Shown here: in pieces, positions 8,752-16,940 of the stretch
Layout of the letters: every line of letters begins with the position of its first letter
Numbering within the stretch: position 1 is the first letter of the stretch
Assembly (NCBI GenBank): GCA_031555935.1
Contig: JAVBTX010000006.1
Coordinates: 186,001-250,000 of the forward strand
DNA length: 64,000 bases
Direction of reading: 5' to 3'
From: Roseburia_C sp031555935
GTDB taxonomy: Bacteria; Bacillota; Clostridia; Lachnospirales; Lachnospiraceae
Position numbers and translations under genes: made by a program
The notes under the pieces: generated by a model
Seen by the model: only the letters and a program-made list of their open reading frames with translations
Told to the model about the DNA's origin: nothing
Databases searched by the model: none

Positions 8752-9933
8752 TTAGTTTGTTGTCATTAGTATTCGGGTTCTAAAGTGTTCGAAATTCCGT
8801 ATTCCGTAGGATATGCGTTTTAGAACCTTTATCTTATTATTGAATCCCTCTGTTGGGCCGTTCGTGATATGTCCATATTTGAATGCGTGAAGGATTAGTT
8901 TTGCCCATGTCCGATAGGTTTTGGCACAGGCTTCAAACTCTTTGATTCCGGATGTCTCAGAAGCCTTAATCCAGTCCCAAAAATCAACACGCTGCTCAGA
9001 ATACTTCGGATTCTGACAAATATCAAAGAATTGTTCTTTTAGCCGGTGGGCTTTACGAAGATCATCATTGTAGAGCAACATTAGGTCACAGGCTGTCTTC
9101 CGTTCATTCTTTAGCTTAGGATACCTGGTTAGAATCAGGGTTCGGCTACGTTTATAGTACTTACGAAGATTGGCAGGCATGGTCTTTTGTAGTCGTTTAC
9201 GAACATTTTCGATTGCCCAACTTGTTTGCCGTATAAAATGATATTTGTCGATGATAATCTTAGCGTTAGGAAAATATATTTGTGCCAGTTCTACGTATTG
9301 TTTCCACATGTCGCAGACAAAGAACTTTACCTTATACCGCTCCTTTTTTGGAAAAGAAGAAAAGTAGGATACTAGGTGTGACTGTGTACGAGCAGGAAGA
9401 ATATCAAGTACTCGATGTTTGATTGGGTCAACCAAAATACATTGATATTTACCAGTGCTTGCATTGCCTTTAAATTCATCAATAGAGAGAACTTCGGGTA
9501 AAGCAGGTTTTGGAAAAATAATGGTATCAAGAATTCGGTTGACAGTCGATGTAGATACATTTGATTTCTCTGCGATGGAAGTGATGCTCTGTGTTTCGCG
9601 GCAAGCATTCGCTATGTAAGCCGTTAATCTTGAAGTTCGCTGAAAATATCGCGGTATGAAATCGTAAGTTTCATAGAAGCGTTTGCTACATGAGCAACAA
9701 ATATATCTTCTTTTTCTCAAAACAAGAAAACAGTGTTTCGCCTGAAACGGAAGATCCTTGATTGTCTGCAATCGATAATCATGAACACGTTTGGTAGAAG
9801 CCTGACAACAAGGACAGGTTTGCATAGACGCCTTGGTTTCAAGAAAAATTTTGACGAAAGTGTTACCGTGAACAACATTTTTTACAGAAACATCTTTAAT
9901 ATTTATAAGTTTATTGATACAATAATTATGCAT
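8752..9933 (-). CDS. ISL3-family transposase
   Basis: A 393-residue transposase that cuts and joins its own element in the cytoplasm. It has an N-terminal zinc-binding block (CPCCQASTKRVHDY, and CCSCSKRF), a helix-turn-helix (TSIAEKSNVSTSTVNRIL), then the DDE catalytic domain with SIDEFKG, VCDMWKQY and C-terminal TEGFNNKIKVLKRISYGIRNFEHFR. I start it at MHNYCINKL because GGAGGTGC lies seven bases upstream there; the open frame runs further but without a ribosome site. Full length for the family, no frameshift, so possibly active. Confidence 0.93.
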   Translation of the reverse strand: MHNYCINKLINIKDVSVKNVVHGNTFVKIFLETKASMQTCPCCQASTKRVHDYRLQTIKDLPFQAKHCFLVLRKRRYICCSCSKRFYETYDFIPRYFQRTSRLTAYIANACRETQSITSIAEKSNVSTSTVNRILDTIIFPKPALPEVLSIDEFKGNASTGKYQCILVDPIKHRVLDILPARTQSHLVSYFSSFPKKERYKVKFFVCDMWKQYVELAQIYFPNAKIIIDKYHFIRQTSWAIENVRKRLQKTMPANLRKYYKRSRTLILTRYPKLKNERKTACDLMLLYNDDLRKAHRLKEQFFDICQNPKYSEQRVDFWDWIKASETSGIKEFEACAKTYRTWAKLILHAFKYGHITNGPTEGFNNKIKVLKRISYGIRNFEHFRTRILMTTN

Positions 9934-10032
9934 TATTGATGCACCTCCGAGTGGTTTGTTTGGTAGACTGGCACTTGGGGGTGTTTTTATTATAAACAAA
10001 AATGTTGGAATGCACGAGTATGATTTCTCGTA

Positions 10033-10056
10033 CACCCCAACATTTATTATAGAACC
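10033..10056 (+). repeat. Right terminal inverted repeat of the ISL3 element
   Basis: Starts CACCCCAACA and ends TATAGAACC. It is more degenerate than the left end, with the five differences in its outer half and middle. Confidence 0.75.
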
Positions 10057-10134
10057 ATTCTTTTTTGTGCGCGTTGTGCCCGATTTTTTCTATATAAAAT
10101 TTACCCCGAATAACCCGCTACTTGCCCCAAATCA

Positions 10135-10196
10135 TTCACAAGGATGTCCTCAAGAGATATAGTATAAATAGAAAAAATTATATTTAGGAGGACATC
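10135..10196 (+). promoter_or_regulatory. Promoter with inverted repeat overlapping the ribosome site
   Basis: TTCACA (10135-10140), 17-nt spacer, TATAGT (10158-10163) forms a plausible sigma-A promoter. A perfect 9-bp inverted repeat, GATGTCCTC (10143-10151) and GAGGACATC (10188-10196), has one arm in the spacer and the other covering the Shine-Dalgarno sequence. If transcription starts further upstream, the arms could pair and hide the ribosome site. If it starts here, the repeat can only act as DNA, for example as an operator. Confidence 0.5.
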
Positions 10197-10197
10197 T

Positions 10198-13100
10198 ATG
10201 AAAGCAATTTACAAAACAACATTGTCAGTGATTCTTGCCATCAGCATGATTATTACGCTTGGTACAGCAATGCCGATGACAGTGAATGCAGCAAGTGGGC
10301 AGACAACCACATTGACTTTTCAAAACAATTCAAGCGGCAATGGCTGGAGTGCATCGAATGGCATCTTGACCCTGACCAACTTCGAGTGGGTGACAAGTGC
10401 AGCGACAGCGGTTAGTGTACCATCCAGCATCAATAAGATTCAGTTAAATGGTGCGAACATTATTAGGAGTACAACGAGTGCCGGACCTGATAGTTATGGG
10501 CTGAAAGCGGATGGTCCCCTGACCATTACCGGAAGCGGTACCCTAGTTGCAGAGGGTGGGGATAGTGATAGTAATAGCTACGGAATGATGACAAAGGCAA
10601 TTACCTTTGACACTGGATTTACTGGTACCGCCAATGCGATTGCTGGCAGTTCCAGTGGCTCTAACTCGAAAGGTTTGAAGAGTACAGCTCTGACCATTCA
10701 AAATGGAAATGTCATTGCATGTGGTGGCAATGGCAGCAGCAATAGCATGGGTATGGAAACTACTGGTATCGTAACAATTTCTGGTGGCAATGTGTGTATT
10801 ACGGGTAGTGACGTAAGTACGAATAGTTTGTGTTATGGCATCTATGCCAGTGAGCCAGTGAACATTTCTGGTGGCAATGTGGTCATCACTAGTGGCAGTG
10901 CGAAATCATCATCTGGGATAGTTTGCCTAGGACTGGTGAGTGTCACGGGCGGTATGGTACAGGTTACCAGCGGAACAGGTACCAATGAAAGTAGAGGTGT
11001 TTACAGTGACGGTGTAACAGTTACTGGCGGTGTGCTTAGTGTAATGAGTAATACGGCCCCGACATCTCGTGGTATAAATCTCTTTACTGGAAATGTTCCG
11101 ATTTCAGTCACTGGCGGCACGGTAATCGCCAGCAGCCTGGCGGCAAGCGGAACGTCGTTTAGCGCGGCCCCAACAGGGTATGCGGGCATGAAAACAGCGG
11201 TAAATACCGATGCAACTAGTCCTACTGATTGGACAACCTCCAGTGCCAGTGGCAGTGAAGTTACGACATCCCATAAATATGTCTGCATCACAAATGCAAC
11301 GGATGTGAGGACAGATACATATAATCTAAATGGTTCTGAAACATGGACAAACAAGACATTGGTTACACTTAGTCCTGATGCGTTAGTATGTGACGGGGCA
11401 TCAACCATTACGCTTAGTGGTACAAACAATCTTATCTGTGCTTATAAAGGAGCGAGTGAGCCTAAGAGTATATATTCAGAGACTGCTGATGTGACATTTA
11501 CCGGAAGCGGCACGTTAAATATTGTGGGCGGCACAAGCAGCGGATTTTCTAACTGCGGAATTGGATTAGACCAAGGTACAATGAGGGTAAATACATCCTG
11601 TGCAGTTAATATATTTACTGGCGCTGTTACAAATAGCAGCAGTGCCAGTAGTAACAAGGGAATTGATTGTATCAGTGTGATTATCGATGGCACATTAAAT
11701 ACTTTTGGCGGCTATTCTACAGATGGTTATAGCATTGGAATACTTACAGAAGGCATTACGATAGGTTCCGGAGCTACTTTAAATGGGTTCGGAGGCGTAT
11801 CACAGAACAATAGTTTTGGTATAAAAGTGAATGACACATCAACAATCAGTGGCGGAAAAGTCACTGCTGTCGGCGGTGTATCAAAACAAGATAGCTATGG
11901 TCTGGATTTTGCAAAAAAAGCTACAATTTCGGATGGAACAGTAATGGCAATCAGCACAATTGGTGATCTGAGTGCTGGTTTATGCCTTCAGGGAACCGGT
12001 GCTGACGCATGTGAAATCAGTGGCGGAAAAGTTTATGGAATTGGCGGCAGAACCACCGAAAGAACCCCCGATGATTATAGTGTCGGTATTGGCAACATGG
12101 TAGATACCAAGTTTACCGGAGGTCATATTATTGGTATCGGAGGAAACGGCGGAACAAGTATAGCATTTATGTCGCCCCCAGCCGATACCAGTAATATCTT
12201 GAGATACGCCGTGCAGGGCGGCTTATCCAGTGCAGCTATGACCCCAGGTGCACCTACTGATTGGACATCAAATTATCTATATCTCAGTTTTGAAGTGGAG
12301 CCTTCCATTACGCTGGGAGCACAAACTGGTACGTTAACTTCCGGAACAGCAGGAAGCGCCACATATAGCATTACGACAGGTGGCTTTGCAACAGCACCAG
12401 TCTTTACATCAAGCTCCTTGAAATGGTACACCGCTGTAGCGGGTGAAACGGAAACATCTGCTCCGGCTGGTGTAACCGCCTCCTTCAACGGCAATACCCT
12501 TACCCTCAGAACGACGGCAACCGCAACCGCAGGAACCTATTACTTCGACATAAAATCGGATACGACTCGTTCCAATGTTGCAACCTTGGTAATCGGACCA
12601 AGTAATTATGTCCCAGTAACAAATATAACAGGCGTAACAACCAGAGGTGTTGTAGGAACACCTTTAACCTTAAGTGGTACGGTAAATCCATCCACTGCAA
12701 ATAAAAAGACGATTACATGGTCAGTCAAGTCAAAAGGAAACACTGGTGCGGTAATCAACAACGGCAAATTAAGCTTTACTGGTTCCGGCACAGCAACCTT
12801 GAAAGCAACCGTAAAAGACGGATCGGCAAAAGGCACTGACTATACCCAGACCTTTACCATAACTGTAAGCTACCCGATTTCAACAGGTCAAACATTTACC
12901 GTTTCAGGTTATAACTACAAGATAACCAGCGTCACAAACAGCAAAAAGACAGTTACCTTTACGGGATTAACAGCAGCGAAAAAAAGAACTGCAACATCGG
13001 TAAATCTAGCAAACACCGTTAAAATCAAAGGCGTTTCATTTAAGATTACGGAAGTAGGAAAAAATGCATTAAAGAATAATACCAAAATTACAAAGGTAAC

Positions 13101-13392
13101 CATTGGCAATAATGTAAAGGTAATTGGTGCATCAGCATTTTTCAAGTGCACCTCATTGAAAACCGTTTCCATCGGAACCGGCGTGACAGAGATTAAGACA
13201 CATGCATTCTGTTATGATAAAAAAATAAAGACGCTGACAATCAAGAGTAAAAACTTGAAAACGATTGGTACGCCACACACATTTAATCAAGTGAAGGCGA
13301 CAATGAAAGTACCATCCTCTAAGCTTAGCGCATACAAAAGGTTATTTGCAAGACAGCAGGGTGTTAGTGGTATGAAATTTAAAAAGATTTAA
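10198..13392 (+). CDS. Large secreted surface protein with GG-rich repeats and C-terminal leucine-rich repeats
   Basis: A 1064-residue protein with a signal peptide (about 1-32, ending TVNAA). Two blocks of beta-solenoid-like repeats follow (about 80-330 and 385-670). They recur as TISGGNV / TVTGG / SYGL or SKGI, the pattern of carbohydrate-binding-like surface domains. About 715-790 and 800-890 look like two Ig-like (Big) modules. The end (about 945-1060) is a BspA-type leucine-rich block (KNALKNNTKITKVTIGNNVKVIGASAFFKCTSLKTVSIG). No LPXTG or membrane anchor is present. Adhesion or polysaccharide binding is likely but inferred from the repeat type only. Strong AGGAGG site. Confidence 0.75.
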   Translation: MKAIYKTTLSVILAISMIITLGTAMPMTVNAASGQTTTLTFQNNSSGNGWSASNGILTLTNFEWVTSAATAVSVPSSINKIQLNGANIIRSTTSAGPDSYGLKADGPLTITGSGTLVAEGGDSDSNSYGMMTKAITFDTGFTGTANAIAGSSSGSNSKGLKSTALTIQNGNVIACGGNGSSNSMGMETTGIVTISGGNVCITGSDVSTNSLCYGIYASEPVNISGGNVVITSGSAKSSSGIVCLGLVSVTGGMVQVTSGTGTNESRGVYSDGVTVTGGVLSVMSNTAPTSRGINLFTGNVPISVTGGTVIASSLAASGTSFSAAPTGYAGMKTAVNTDATSPTDWTTSSASGSEVTTSHKYVCITNATDVRTDTYNLNGSETWTNKTLVTLSPDALVCDGASTITLSGTNNLICAYKGASEPKSIYSETADVTFTGSGTLNIVGGTSSGFSNCGIGLDQGTMRVNTSCAVNIFTGAVTNSSSASSNKGIDCISVIIDGTLNTFGGYSTDGYSIGILTEGITIGSGATLNGFGGVSQNNSFGIKVNDTSTISGGKVTAVGGVSKQDSYGLDFAKKATISDGTVMAISTIGDLSAGLCLQGTGADACEISGGKVYGIGGRTTERTPDDYSVGIGNMVDTKFTGGHIIGIGGNGGTSIAFMSPPADTSNILRYAVQGGLSSAAMTPGAPTDWTSNYLYLSFEVEPSITLGAQTGTLTSGTAGSATYSITTGGFATAPVFTSSSLKWYTAVAGETETSAPAGVTASFNGNTLTLRTTATATAGTYYFDIKSDTTRSNVATLVIGPSNYVPVTNITGVTTRGVVGTPLTLSGTVNPSTANKKTITWSVKSKGNTGAVINNGKLSFTGSGTATLKATVKDGSAKGTDYTQTFTITVSYPISTGQTFTVSGYNYKITSVTNSKKTVTFTGLTAAKKRTATSVNLANTVKIKGVSFKITEVGKNALKNNTKITKVTIGNNVKVIGASAFFKCTSLKTVSIGTGVTEIKTHAFCYDKKIKTLTIKSKNLKTIGTPHTFNQVKATMKVPSSKLSAYKRLFARQQGVSGMKFKKI

Positions 13393-13413
13393 GTGTAGTT
13401 TGTATAAATATAC

Positions 13414-13448
13414 AAAAAAACAGCCGGTTGTTGATACAGCCGGCTGTT
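13414..13448 (-). terminator. Terminator of the TetR gene
   Basis: Arms AACAGCCGG (13419-13427) and CCGGCTGTT (13440-13448). The strong T-run is on the minus strand (A-run at 13414-13420 on the + strand), so it mainly serves the TetR gene. It may also slow + strand transcripts of the secreted-protein gene. Confidence 0.75.
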
Positions 13449-13457
13449 CCTTATGTA

Positions 13458-13476
13458 GTGCGCCCGGTGGGCGCAC
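13458..13476. repeat. GC-rich perfect hairpin next to the TetR stop codon
   Basis: GTGCGCCC (13458-13465), loop GGT, GGGCGCAC (13469-13476), far more GC-rich than the surroundings and three bases beyond the TetR stop. It has no T-run of its own. It could stabilise the mRNA 3' end or be a small palindromic repeat. Confidence 0.55.
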
Positions 13477-13479
13477 GTT

Positions 13480-14067
13480 CTATTCATCCTTAGGTGCTTT
13501 CTTAATTGTGCCAAGGACACCATACGCAATCAGATTGAACATCCGGTCAACATCCTTCGGAGTGCCTGGCAGACCGCCGTCAGCAACATGCACGGCAAAA
13601 CTCAAAGTGCTTTCAATAATATAGGTCCAGAAAAAATCTGGATTAAAACCAATACGGCGGATATTTTTCTTTATCAAGGAGGCAAAAAAACCAAAAGATT
13701 GATCTTGACCAGCAATTGTTTCATCATTGTAATAAGAAGATTGACGGAATTGAATATAGAACTTCGCATAATCCCGGTGTGAAACAAGAAAGCCGTAATA
13801 TTCATACCACATATTAGTTGCATATTTCTTAATATTTAAACCATGTGAAGGGACAACTTTTAAGACTTCATCAATCTTGCTGTCAATATAATATAAACAG
13901 CTAACTAATAAAGTCTTCTTATTCGGAAAATTATTGAAGATAGAGCCTTCTGAAATCTGAATCGTGGTGGCAATTTTCTTCGTCGTGACATTTTCAAGTC
14001 CATAGTTAGCAACATATGAAATTGTTGCTTCCATAATCATCTCTGGTGTAATTGTTTGTTTTTTCAT
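13480..14067 (-). CDS. TetR/AcrR family transcriptional regulator
   Basis: A 195-residue DNA-binding regulator. Residues about 8-55 form the TetR helix-turn-helix (MEATISYVANYGLENVTTKKIATTIQISEGSIFNNFPNKKTLL); the rest is a divergent ligand or dimer domain. I start it at MKKQTITPEM because upstream frame extension is not protein-like. There is no ribosome site at this ATG, and a consensus promoter ends seven bases before it, so the mRNA may be nearly leaderless. It is divergent from the subtilase gene, which it may control, and may repress itself. The ligand is unknown. Confidence 0.88.
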   Translation of the reverse strand: MKKQTITPEMIMEATISYVANYGLENVTTKKIATTIQISEGSIFNNFPNKKTLLVSCLYYIDSKIDEVLKVVPSHGLNIKKYATNMWYEYYGFLVSHRDYAKFYIQFRQSSYYNDETIAGQDQSFGFFASLIKKNIRRIGFNPDFFWTYIIESTLSFAVHVADGGLPGTPKDVDRMFNLIAYGVLGTIKKAPKDE

Positions 14068-14074
14068 AATATTA

Positions 14075-14103
14075 ATTATATCTTTGTAACAATAAAATGT
14101 CAA
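14075..14103 (-). promoter_or_regulatory. Consensus sigma-A promoter of the TetR gene
   Basis: Read on the minus strand: TTGACA (14103-14098), exactly 17 nt, TATAAT (14080-14075). Both boxes are perfect. Transcription should begin near 14068, one base before the proposed start codon. Confidence 0.85.
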
Positions 14104-14160
14104 ACGAAACTCAGAACTATCCCCATGCCTTCGTAATATGATAAAATAAAAGAGAACTTT

Positions 14161-15045
14161 ATGAATCGGGTAAGGGAGCTTGTACATGCGGATGGTGCGC
14201 ATGAAAAAGGATGTATTGGTTCAGGGGTTACAGTTGCGGTGATGGACACCGGAATTGTCAACCATCCAGACTTTGATAATAGAATATCTGCATTTGTCGA
14301 TTTCACCTCACGTCGAACCAGCATGTACGATGACAATGGGCACGGAACACATGTATCGGGAATTATCGGCGGCAGTGGCTTTGCCAGTCGTGGAAAATAT
14401 ATGGGAATCGCCCCAGGATGTAATATCGTGATGATAAAAGTGCTGGATCGCCAAGGTAACGGCAATACAGAACAGGTTCTGGAAGCTTTAGATTGGCTGA
14501 TCAAAAATCGTGAAAGATACGGTATACGGGTTTTGAATATTTCCGTAGGTATGCTAAACTCAGCCAAAAAAGAAGAACAGCAAAAATTAGTCGAGGCGGT
14601 GGAAGCTGTTTGGAATAACCAAATCGTTGTCATTGCGGCGGCCGGAAATAATGGGCCAAACAAAGGCAGTATCACGGTTCCGGGGATGTGTAAAACAATT
14701 ATAACGGTTGGTAGCAGTGACGATGATTCATTTGGCAGCCGGCGGCCCGGACTAATCAAAGGATATAGTGGCCGTGGCCCGACTGAGTGTTGTATCGTCA
14801 AGCCGGAAATGACAGCTCCGGGAACCTCGATAGCCAGTTGCTCGCCAAATATGGGATATGAAATAAAGAGCGGCACCTCAATGGCAACACCAGTCGTCAC
14901 GGGGGCAGTCACAGTGCTGTTAGGACGATACCCATATCTAACACCAGCCCAGGTCAAATTGCGTTTGTACGAAACAGCAGTAGATATCGGCAAAGAAAAA
15001 AGCATTCAGGGTTGGGGCAGAATAGATGTGGATAGATTGCTATAA
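14161..15045 (+). CDS. S8 family serine peptidase (subtilase) without signal or pro-domain
   Basis: A 294-residue subtilisin-fold protease. The catalytic triad is visible: Asp29 (VAVMDTGI), His61 (NGHGTHVSGIIGG) and Ser240 (SGTSMATPVVTGA). The oxyanion-hole residue is Asn163 (AAAGNNGP). The mature domain starts almost at residue 1: there is no signal peptide or inhibitory propeptide, so it resembles intracellular subtilisins and probably acts in the cytoplasm. The ribosome site (AAGAGAAC) is weak. The start shares a 93-nt region with the divergent TetR gene. Substrate not deducible. Confidence 0.9.
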   Translation: MNRVRELVHADGAHEKGCIGSGVTVAVMDTGIVNHPDFDNRISAFVDFTSRRTSMYDDNGHGTHVSGIIGGSGFASRGKYMGIAPGCNIVMIKVLDRQGNGNTEQVLEALDWLIKNRERYGIRVLNISVGMLNSAKKEEQQKLVEAVEAVWNNQIVVIAAAGNNGPNKGSITVPGMCKTIITVGSSDDDSFGSRRPGLIKGYSGRGPTECCIVKPEMTAPGTSIASCSPNMGYEIKSGTSMATPVVTGAVTVLLGRYPYLTPAQVKLRLYETAVDIGKEKSIQGWGRIDVDRLL

Positions 15046-15057
15046 ATAACTTAGATA

Positions 15058-15081
15058 GGTGCATGCTGTATGTCATGCACC
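15058..15081 (+). terminator. Hairpin after the subtilase gene
   Basis: GGTGCATG (15058-15065) pairs with CATGCACC (15074-15081). The T-run is interrupted, so termination may be partial; the following promoter begins right at its edge. Confidence 0.5.
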
Positions 15082-15110
15082 TTGACTTTGTAAAAACATA
15101 CATTTACAAT
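15082..15110 (+). promoter_or_regulatory. sigma-A promoter of the two-component/ABC module
   Basis: TTGACT (15082-15087), 17-nt spacer, TACAAT (15105-15110), about 70 nt before the response regulator start. Confidence 0.7.
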
Positions 15111-15178
15111 TAAGCTGAATCTATCAGCTTGCTTGTGAAATACGCGAGATTATGGGGAGACAGCCGAAAGGGGCATAC

Positions 15179-15856
15179 ATGCAAAAAATATTAATTGTGG
15201 AAGACGATAATGATATCAACCATTTACTTACCGAACTGCTAGCTCAGAATGGGTACAAGGTAACAAGTGCCTATTCCGGAACAGAAGCACTGCTATGCTT
15301 TGGAAATGACACATTTGACTTGATTTTGCTGGATTTAATGCTTCCGGGCAAGTCCGGAGACGTGGTTTTATCCGAGATTCGCAACATAAGCCCAATTCCC
15401 GTGATTGCCCTTACTGCGATAAATACCAAGGAATCAATCGTTAACCTGCTCAAAGCTGGTGCTGACGACTATATTACAAAACCCTTTGACAATGATGAGT
15501 TGTTGGCCCGTATCGAAGCAAGGCTTCGTCAAAGCACACCGGTTGCAAACGAGGAACAAGCATTGCATTACAAAGACATAACCTTAAAGCCGGAACAATT
15601 TGATGCCTGCATCGGTGATACCTGGCTGCATCTGTCAAAACGCGAATACGAAATATTAAAACTTCTGATGGAGCATCCCAAAAAAGTATTTACCAAAAAT
15701 AATCTCTATGAAAGCGTCTGGCAGGATGAATTTATGGGAGATGACAACACCATAAATGTACATATCTCCAAAATTCGAGCCAAGCTTGCAGCGGTATCTC
15801 CTGACAAAGATTATATTCAGACCGTCTGGGGAATTGGTTTTAAGATGCAGGAATAA
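15179..15856 (+). CDS. OmpR-family response regulator
   Basis: A 225-residue regulator with a receiver domain (acidic pair Asp9-Asp10, phospho-acceptor Asp52 in LLDLMLPG, Lys in ITKPFDND) and a C-terminal winged helix (about 130-225, YEILKLLMEHPKKVFTKNNLYESVW). I start at MQKILIV, which has AAAGGGG upstream; an earlier in-frame ATG lacks a ribosome site. It heads a module with an ABC ATPase, a permease and a histidine kinase, the layout of bacitracin or lantibiotic resistance operons, and probably activates that operon on sensing a cell-envelope stress. Confidence 0.93.
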   Translation: MQKILIVEDDNDINHLLTELLAQNGYKVTSAYSGTEALLCFGNDTFDLILLDLMLPGKSGDVVLSEIRNISPIPVIALTAINTKESIVNLLKAGADDYITKPFDNDELLARIEARLRQSTPVANEEQALHYKDITLKPEQFDACIGDTWLHLSKREYEILKLLMEHPKKVFTKNNLYESVWQDEFMGDDNTINVHISKIRAKLAAVSPDKDYIQTVWGIGFKMQE

Positions 15857-15928
15857 ATTTATTTAAGACTTTTTTAAGGTTTGGTTTTAACTTTTTTTAT
15901 CCTCCTGGATTATGATGTATCTAAGAAA

Positions 15929-15988
15929 CAAGAACACACACAACGTACACAACGTGCCAAACGTACAAAAAACTCACGTTTGGCACGT
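15929..15988 (+). repeat. 9-nt-period repeat ending in a 13-bp hairpin
   Basis: Units ACACAACGT (15938-15946), ACACAACGT (15947-15955) and GCCAAACGT (15956-15964) follow each other without gaps. A perfect reversed copy of ACGTGCCAAACGT (15952-15964) lies at 15976-15988, so the RNA would form a 13-bp stem with an 11-nt loop. It sits in the leader of the ABC gene, ending eight bases before its ribosome site, with no T-run. A similar element occurs at 48959-49002. Confidence 0.7.
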
Positions 15989-16006
15989 AGGAAAATGGAG
16001 GATATT

Positions 16007-16939
16007 ATGAGTGAAATTGTATTAAAAACAAATTCCTTGACCAAAAAATATTCCGGGAGGGCAGCCGTCGACAACGTGAATATAACCATTAAAAAGGGTG
16101 ATATTTATGGTTTGATCGGACGTAATGGTGCCGGAAAGACTACTTTGATTCGTCTGATTACATCATTGTCCAGACCGGATTCAGGTGACATTACATTATT
16201 TGGTCAAAGCACCCCAGCGGGATTGACAGAAGGCCGAAAACGGCTCGGCTGTGTGGTTGAAACACCCGCACTGTATCCGAATTTATCAGCAGTTCAGAAT
16301 CTGGAATACTATCGAATCTTAAGAGGGATTCCAGAAAAGCACATCGTCACCGAGGCACTTCAGATGGTTGGACTAGCTGATGTCGGAAAGAAACGCTTTG
16401 ATAAATTTTCCCTTGGTATGAAACAGCGCCTTGGTCTTGCGCTGGCAATAATGAGCCATCCTGATTTTATTATATTAGATGAGCCGATTAATGGTTTAGA
16501 CCCAATTGGTATTATTGAAATGAGAGAGACCCTAAAGAAACTGAATACCGAATATGGAATAACTATTTTACTATCCAGTCATATTCTAACTGAGCTTTCA
16601 CAGCTCGCAACCTGTTATGGAATTATCAATGATGGCAAGATGATTAAGCAGTTTAGTCAGCAGGAATTAAAAGAAAACTGTCAGAAAAGCTTATCGATCC
16701 AGACTGACGATGTATCGCAGAGCGCACAGGCAATCGAAACAGTGCTGAAAACGAACCGTTACAAGATTATCAGCCAATCAGAAATCAGGCTCTATGATTA
16801 CCTTGACGATTCAGCGGAAGTCATTTATCAGTTAAGTAATGCTGGTATTCGAATCAAGTCAATGAATGAAATCGGAGATAATCTGGAGGATTACTTTAAG
16901 TCCATTTTAGATGAAGACAGCCAAGGGAGGGGAATCTAA
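16007..16939 (+). CDS. ABC transporter ATP-binding protein (antibiotic/lantibiotic-resistance type)
   Basis: A 310-residue ATPase that drives the permease encoded next to it. Walker A is GRNGAGKT (38-45), the signature is FSLGMKQR, a variant of LSGGQ, and Walker B is FIILDEPINGLDP. The D-loop and the SSHI switch histidine follow. The C-terminal extension (about 215-310) is usual for BcrA-like exporters. I start at MSEIVL, which has GGAGG five bases upstream; the longer open frame runs through the repeat element and is unlikely to be translated. The permease starts one base after the stop. Confidence 0.92.
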   Translation: MSEIVLKTNSLTKKYSGRAAVDNVNITIKKGDIYGLIGRNGAGKTTLIRLITSLSRPDSGDITLFGQSTPAGLTEGRKRLGCVVETPALYPNLSAVQNLEYYRILRGIPEKHIVTEALQMVGLADVGKKRFDKFSLGMKQRLGLALAIMSHPDFIILDEPINGLDPIGIIEMRETLKKLNTEYGITILLSSHILTELSQLATCYGIINDGKMIKQFSQQELKENCQKSLSIQTDDVSQSAQAIETVLKTNRYKIISQSEIRLYDYLDDSAEVIYQLSNAGIRIKSMNEIGDNLEDYFKSILDEDSQGRGI

Positions 16940-16940
16940 C

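Larger units (their letters stand above)
8615..10056 (-). mobile_element. ISL3-family insertion sequence
   Basis: About 1.44 kb, bounded by inverted ends (8615-8638 and 10033-10056) that match at 19 of 24 positions and start GG.TCTAT. It carries one transposase gene on the minus strand. Each end also has a small hairpin just inside (8639-8656 on the left; near 10014-10031 on the right), and a second, better inverted pair (8727-8744 with 9965-9982) flanks the coding region. The 8-bp flanks differ, so no target duplication survives. It lies between two secreted-protein genes without breaking either. Confidence 0.85.

Noticed and set aside
8607..10064. 8-bp target-site duplication around the ISL3 element
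   Set aside because: The flanks TGTTAATG and ATTCTTTT do not match, so none can be claimed.
14100..15005. A 301-codon open frame antisense to the subtilase gene
   Set aside because: It lies wholly on the opposite strand of a gene with a complete catalytic triad, has no ribosome site, and its composition is that of a mirrored coding frame.
15929..15988. CRISPR-like array
   Set aside because: The units are 9 nt with no spacers, and no cas gene is in the window.
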